This document shows, in pieces, positions 6,024-9,646 of a stretch of 9,646 nucleotides of DNA. The stretch is from positions 1 to 9,646 of the forward strand of contig JALUWH010000198.1 in NCBI GenBank assembly GCA_027019685.1, read 5' to 3'. How positions within the stretch are numbered: position 1 is the stretch's first letter; each line of letters opens with the position of its first letter. The notes below the pieces were generated by a model that was given only the letters and a program-made list of their open reading frames with translations, was not told the DNA's origin and ran no database searches. This DNA is from Ghiorsea sp. GTDB lineage: Bacteria > Pseudomonadota > Zetaproteobacteria > Mariprofundales > Mariprofundaceae. A program made the position numbers and the translations under genes.

Positions 6024-7120
6024 AAGTATTAGAGTTATGTTTATCGCCCAATAAAGGTGGGCTGGAGCTTTATTTTGCGGATATTTGTAATGCATTGATG
6101 CCTTATACACAGGTATTCAGTGTGATTTCACCAAACTCTAAGCTTAAATCATTGATACACTGTGATAGCATAGAACTTGATAAGAAAGTTCACTATTTTC
6201 CTTGGTTGGCTGCAAAAAAGCTTGCAAATATTATTGATAAGCAGGGGGTTGATGTGATTCACCTGCACTGGAATAAAGATTTAACACTAGCAGTTTTAGC
6301 CAAGCTTTTTTCCAAACGCAAACCAAAACTGGTGGTTACACGGCACATGAAGTTTCCTGCCATGAAAGATGGTGTGTTGCACAGGTTTTTATACCAACAC
6401 ATTGATCATATCATGGCGATTACACAAACCATGGCGTTTGATTTGAAGCGTTTTATTCCTGAAGATGTACGACCTAATATTTCAGTGAACTATTTAGGGA
6501 TTGATAGTGTTTCACCATTTAGCGATAAAGAAGTATCGCAAACAAGAGCTTTGTATGATGCAGAAAACAAACATTTCTTGATTGCTTTGGTGGGGCGTAT
6601 TGATGCGGATAAAGGGCATGATTTACTCTTAGAAGTGTTAGCCATGGCAAAAGCTAATGGTTTACCCTTTAAAGTGTTGGTGGTGGGGCATGCGATGCAG
6701 GAAAGTTATTTACAGGGCTTGAAGGCGCGGGTCAAAGCACAAGGTTTGCAAGATGATATGCTGTTTCTTGGTTTCGTGGATGAACCAAGGTGTTTGATGC
6801 AGGCATGTGATGTGTTGGTCTTGGCGACTATTGAGGAGACCTTTGGCTTGGTGTTGATTGAAGCTATGAGTGTGGGTACGCCCGTGGTTGGTAGTAATCG
6901 CGGCGGTGTGCCTGAAATTATTGATGATCAACAAACAGGGTTGTTGTTTGAGTCGTGTGATAGCCAAAGTTTGTTTAATGCCCTAGAAACACTATATTTA
7001 AACCCTGAACAAGCCAAAGTATATGCAAGTCAGGCTTTCATCAAAGTGCAGGAAAAGTTTGCTGCGCATACGCATATTCAAACTTTGGTGAACACGCTTA
7101 AGGAGGTCGCACATGGTTGA
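6020..7120 (+). CDS. GT4-family glycosyltransferase, 366 aa
   Basis: A cytoplasmic or membrane-peripheral GT-B enzyme of family 4, retaining, expected to use a nucleotide-sugar. The N-terminal acceptor domain has the glycine pair at 13-14 (SPNKGGLELY) and VIHLHWNKD (79-87). The C-terminal donor domain begins LIALVGRIDADKGHDLLL (187-204), and the EX7E motif is E273-x7-E281 in EETFGLVLIEAMSVGTPVV (272-290), followed by GGVPEII (295-301). The length is normal for the family and both domains are intact. It lacks a strong Shine-Dalgarno and probably relies on coupling through ATGA with the membrane protein before it; its 3' end contains the ribosome binding site of the GT2 gene. The operon suggests addition of a sugar to the LPS core. 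Sugar and linkage cannot be read from sequence. Confidence 0.9.
   Translation: MKVLELCLSPNKGGLELYFADICNALMPYTQVFSVISPNSKLKSLIHCDSIELDKKVHYFPWLAAKKLANIIDKQGVDVIHLHWNKDLTLAVLAKLFSKRKPKLVVTRHMKFPAMKDGVLHRFLYQHIDHIMAITQTMAFDLKRFIPEDVRPNISVNYLGIDSVSPFSDKEVSQTRALYDAENKHFLIALVGRIDADKGHDLLLEVLAMAKANGLPFKVLVVGHAMQESYLQGLKARVKAQGLQDDMLFLGFVDEPRCLMQACDVLVLATIEETFGLVLIEAMSVGTPVVGSNRGGVPEIIDDQQTGLLFESCDSQSLFNALETLYLNPEQAKVYASQAFIKVQEKFAAHTHIQTLVNTLKEVAHG
7100..7106 (+). promoter_or_regulatory. Strong ribosome binding site of the GT2 gene
   Basis: AAGGAGG lies six bases before the ATG at 7113, inside the last codons of the GT4 gene. It fixes the start of the GT2 gene and is the best Shine-Dalgarno in the plus-strand operon, where most other junctions appear to depend on overlapping stop and start codons. 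Confidence 0.8.
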
Positions 7121-7862
7121 TATTTCAGTGGTGATGATTACCAAAAACGCAGAGCGAAAGCTTGAGCAATGCCTTGCCTCTTTAAGTGCATTTGATGAAG
7201 TGGTAATTTATGATAATGGTTCTACGGACAACACCTTGGACATTGCCAAAGCTTTTGACAATGTAAAAGTGTTTGAAGGTGAGTTTTTTGGCTTTGGTAA
7301 AACCAAGGCGTATGCAGCAACGTTGGCTACCCATGATTGGGTATTTTCGCTGGATGCTGATGAAGTAGTGAGTTCACAGCTAGCAGAAGAGCTAAGCCAT
7401 AAAACATTAGATGCTGCGGTATGTTATCAAGTGCAACGCGATAATTATTATAGAGGCAAACATATCAAGTGTTGTGGCTGGTATCCTGAATATATTGTGC
7501 GCTTATATCATAGGGGACAGACCAACTTCTCCGATGCGCCTGTGCATGAGACTGTGCAAACCAAAGGTTTGAAAATGGAAAAGTTGCATGCACCCATCGA
7601 ACATTATTCTTTTGATAGTGTGGCAGATTTTTTGGTAAAAATTCAAAGTTATTCAGAGATTTATGCCAAGGATATGCAGGGAAAAAAACATGTTTCTATT
7701 GTTGCAGGCTTAGGACGAGGAGTTTTTGCATTTATCAAAAGTTATTTCTTTCGCAAAGGCATATTTTGTGGTTTTGAGGGTTTTACCATTGCCTTTTTTC
7801 ACGGTTTAGGCACAACAGTGAAATATCTCAAGCTTTATGAGAAGAATCACCCTAAGCAATAA
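7113..7862 (+). CDS. GT2-family glycosyltransferase, WaaE-like (LPS core), 249 aa
   Basis: A GT-A inverting glycosyltransferase. ISVVMITKNAERKLEQCL (4-21) and YDNGSTDNT (33-41, D34) bind the nucleotide; DADE (81-84) is the metal-binding DXD. CCGWYPEYIVRLY (120-132) and DAPVHETV (141-148) are characteristic of the WaaE/KdtX group. The C-terminus (about 196-235) is hydrophobic and probably sits on the membrane. In Klebsiella-type cores WaaE adds beta-1,4-glucose to heptose I, the residue WaaC adds, so presence with waaC in one operon is consistent. The exact sugar is inference. It overlaps the GT4 gene by eight bases and its last 11 bases overlap the tail of a convergent gene. Length agrees with the family. 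Confidence 0.88.
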   Translation: MVDISVVMITKNAERKLEQCLASLSAFDEVVIYDNGSTDNTLDIAKAFDNVKVFEGEFFGFGKTKAYAATLATHDWVFSLDADEVVSSQLAEELSHKTLDAAVCYQVQRDNYYRGKHIKCCGWYPEYIVRLYHRGQTNFSDAPVHETVQTKGLKMEKLHAPIEHYSFDSVADFLVKIQSYSEIYAKDMQGKKHVSIVAGLGRGVFAFIKSYFFRKGIFCGFEGFTIAFFHGLGTTVKYLKLYEKNHPKQ

Positions 7863-8826
7863 GTTTTTGTAAGTTTTTTTGCACAGTCTCAAAGAGAGCT
7901 TGGCGTGCTTGTGGGTCTTGCGGAATCATATAGTTGTGCTGCAAAGTTTTATCACCAATACCTTGCCAGCGTTTGTCTGAGGCAAACAATGTATCTGCAA
8001 AGAAAGTCATGGTGGGAGTACCCACGGCTGATGCCAAATGAAATGTGCCCGTGGAAGTGCTGATAAAAAGTTTAAAGGACGCAATAAGCCTGGCAAAATC
8101 GGCAACACTGCCTTGCGAAATATAGATTTTGGCTTGTAAATCACCCCTTTTTTCTACAAATGCCTGATGGAACGCCTTATCACCAGGTCCAAAAGAAAAA
8201 ACAATATCAAGGTTGGTTAAGTTTTGGATGGATGTGGCTAAGGTAATATATTCGTCAATATTCCAGTTGGCATCGGATGAACCACCAAAACCTGGGTGAA
8301 AAGCAACCACGGGATGTTGTACGTTTAAGCGTTCAGAAAACGCTTGGTAGGTTTCTTCGATGTCTTGTTTAGGAAATTGTAGTAAAGGTTGTGGGTATTG
8401 GGTGTTGATGTCAGGAAATACTGCCTGAATGAGCTGAATATTATAAGAAAACTCAGGCATTTTAACTTGAGAACGGCGTTGAAGAACACGCTGGTTGTAA
8501 AAGATTTGGGCAAGTTTAGTCGCAGGTGCAATACGTTTGGGAATGCGAGCTAACCATTGGGCTATGGCAACACGAGTGTTGGAAAATAAGGTAAAGGATA
8601 TATCAAAACCACCTTGCCGCAGTTCTTTAGCAAGCATTGTGGTGCTTTGACCTGTATCGAGCAATATATCATCAATAAAATTACAAGCCTGGGCAATGCT
8701 TTGATTGATTGGAGAAATTAATACCGTAATATGGCAATCAGGTATATGTTGCTTCAGTATATAACAAGCGGGTAGGGCAGTGATAAAATCACCCAGTTTA
8801 TCATTGCGAACAATAAGGATGTTCAT
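7852..8826 (-). CDS. GT9 heptosyltransferase-family protein, 324 aa
   Basis: A second ADP-heptose:LPS heptosyltransferase-family (GT-B, GT9) enzyme. MNILIVRNDKLGDFITALPA (1-20) carries the GD pair with D13 in the catalytic-base position. The donor domain shows HPGFGGSSDANWN (177-189), FSFGPGD (210-216) and STSTGTFHLASAVGTPT (256-272). In the last motif S258 takes the place of the aspartate seen in WaaC (DTG), a form also common in other GT9 members. It could be heptosyltransferase II or III or transfer another sugar; it diverges clearly from the waaC product in this window. It shares ATGA with the ligase-like gene upstream on the minus strand, so the two form an operon. Its 3' end overlaps the GT2 gene tail to tail, with no room for a terminator between them. 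Confidence 0.88.
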   Translation of the reverse strand: MNILIVRNDKLGDFITALPACYILKQHIPDCHITVLISPINQSIAQACNFIDDILLDTGQSTTMLAKELRQGGFDISFTLFSNTRVAIAQWLARIPKRIAPATKLAQIFYNQRVLQRRSQVKMPEFSYNIQLIQAVFPDINTQYPQPLLQFPKQDIEETYQAFSERLNVQHPVVAFHPGFGGSSDANWNIDEYITLATSIQNLTNLDIVFSFGPGDKAFHQAFVEKRGDLQAKIYISQGSVADFARLIASFKLFISTSTGTFHLASAVGTPTMTFFADTLFASDKRWQGIGDKTLQHNYMIPQDPQARQALFETVQKNLQKLIA

Positions 8827-9646
8827 GTAGATTGTTTATGACCTGCTTGGCTCATACCAAAGGCGAGCGCAATGATTGCAAATATAATAGTGGTTAATGC
8901 CGTCATTGTACTGTCAGAGAAGCTGTTGATGAGAACTGCTAAGCCAGACCCTGTAATCAAGTATGCTGACATAGGTCGTTTTTTCCATTGGCCTTGAATC
9001 CCTGTTTTTATCCAAGAGAATATCAAATAAAAGTATACAAGTAAGCCCATCGGTCCCCAACGAACCAAGTCAAACAAGAATTCATTGTGAGCATGGTCGT
9101 ATGTTTGTGATTGCATATGGTATTTCGCATATTGGGGAGACTTTACCTTGTTTTCAAATGCTTGGCGGAAACTTCCCGTTCCAATCCCCAACCATGGTGA
9201 ATCCTGCCAAATATCTAATGTTACACGCCATATTTTTAATCGAATGTTAGCTTCTTTAAAATCACCATAGTAAAAAGACTGTATTTCATTAACCGTTTCA
9301 TGGAGTTTGTTTTTACCTTCTTGATTAAGCGTTAGAAAGAGTGTGAAGGTAGTTATGACTATAGATAGGAGAACCATCATATGCTTAAAGGATATTTTTT
9401 CTAAATACTTCTTCCAAAATACAAGAGCAACTATTGCTAGCGTAATGAGGTAGCCACTGCGCCCTTGGGTAAGAAAGATTGAAATAAAGGCATAGCCACT
9501 AAGAGCATAAAATAAGTACTTCCATTTATTTGTGGTGATGGATGCTTGAATAAGCAATGCACCTATCCAAATACCATAGATAAAACCAAAACTAAGGTGA
9601 CCGAGAAAACCTGTAGGGTCTAATGCAGATGTGCCTCCAATAGTAT
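8823..9646 (-). CDS. O-antigen ligase/polymerase-like membrane protein (Wzy_C family), 5' end beyond the window
   Basis: The frame stays open to the right edge, so 273 C-terminal residues are seen and the start lies outside; an internal TTG at 9557 is not the start. The first visible residues, GGTSALDPTGFLGHLSFG, resemble the loop of O-antigen ligases where nucleotide-independent transfer motifs begin. Numbering from the first full codon: GRSGYL (61-66) within a membrane segment, a large periplasmic loop with GIGTGSFRQAF (153-163) and DHAHNEFLFDLVRWG (183-197), then further membrane segments. The H-x-H-N element and the arginine after the glycine match the WaaL/Wzy_C family, which transfers polymer from undecaprenyl diphosphate to lipid A-core or polymerises it. 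WaaL is favoured by the neighbouring heptosyltransferase; Wzy cannot be excluded. The gene is more A+T rich than the centre of the window. Confidence 0.85.
   Translation of the reverse strand, partial: TIGGTSALDPTGFLGHLSFGFIYGIWIGALLIQASITTNKWKYLFYALSGYAFISIFLTQGRSGYLITLAIVALVFWKKYLEKISFKHMMVLLSIVITTFTLFLTLNQEGKNKLHETVNEIQSFYYGDFKEANIRLKIWRVTLDIWQDSPWLGIGTGSFRQAFENKVKSPQYAKYHMQSQTYDHAHNEFLFDLVRWGPMGLLVYFYLIFSWIKTGIQGQWKKRPMSAYLITGSGLAVLINSFSDSTMTALTTIIFAIIALAFGMSQAGHKQST

Noticed and set aside
9555..9557. TTG as the start of the ligase-like gene
   Set aside because: The frame upstream remains open to the window edge and encodes family-like sequence (GGTSALDPTGFLGH), so the true start is outside the window.

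Overview
The window reads as a chromosomal segment of a Gram-negative, probably proteobacterial, organism of moderate-to-low G+C. The evidence is a lipopolysaccharide (LPS) inner-core/O-antigen gene set: two GT9 heptosyltransferase-family proteins, a WaaE-like GT2, a GT4 and an O-antigen-ligase-like membrane protein, plus a proteobacterial-type Mrp/ApbC ATPase. I cannot assign a genus from the sequence alone.

Layout. (1) Positions 1-973, minus strand: a probable PD-(D/E)XK nuclease-fold protein (113-853), preceded by a 12-codon leader ORF whose stop codon lies inside the ribosome binding site of the nuclease gene. This stretch is visibly A+T richer than the centre of the window. (2) Positions 974-1825, minus strand: Mrp/ApbC iron-sulfur carrier ATPase. 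(3) Positions 1826-1945: a divergent intergenic region that must hold the start signals for both directions and contains an interrupted inverted repeat. (4) Positions 1946-7862, plus strand: seven tightly packed genes, in order waaC-like heptosyltransferase, DUF3108 exported protein, isoprenylcysteine-methyltransferase-like membrane protein, membrane-anchored Asp-box (sialidase-like) protein, polytopic membrane protein, GT4 glycosyltransferase and GT2 WaaE-like glycosyltransferase. Gaps are at most 11 bases, and four of the six junctions overlap. (5) Positions 7852-9646, minus strand: a second GT9 heptosyltransferase-family gene and an O-antigen-ligase/polymerase-like gene that runs off the window edge. 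This pair converges on the plus-strand operon with an 11-base tail-to-tail overlap.

How it fits together. The plus-strand operon most likely builds and modifies the LPS core: WaaC adds the first heptose to Kdo, the WaaE-like GT2 may add a hexose to that heptose, and the GT4 and second GT9 extend the core. The ligase-like protein would join O-antigen or a similar polymer to the finished core. Four operon members are not explained by standard core assembly: the DUF3108 protein, the methyltransferase-like protein, the anchored Asp-box protein and its membrane-protein neighbour. That sub-cassette is the best candidate here for an undescribed envelope-modification function. No RNA genes, CRISPR arrays, insertion sequences or prophage genes were recognised.
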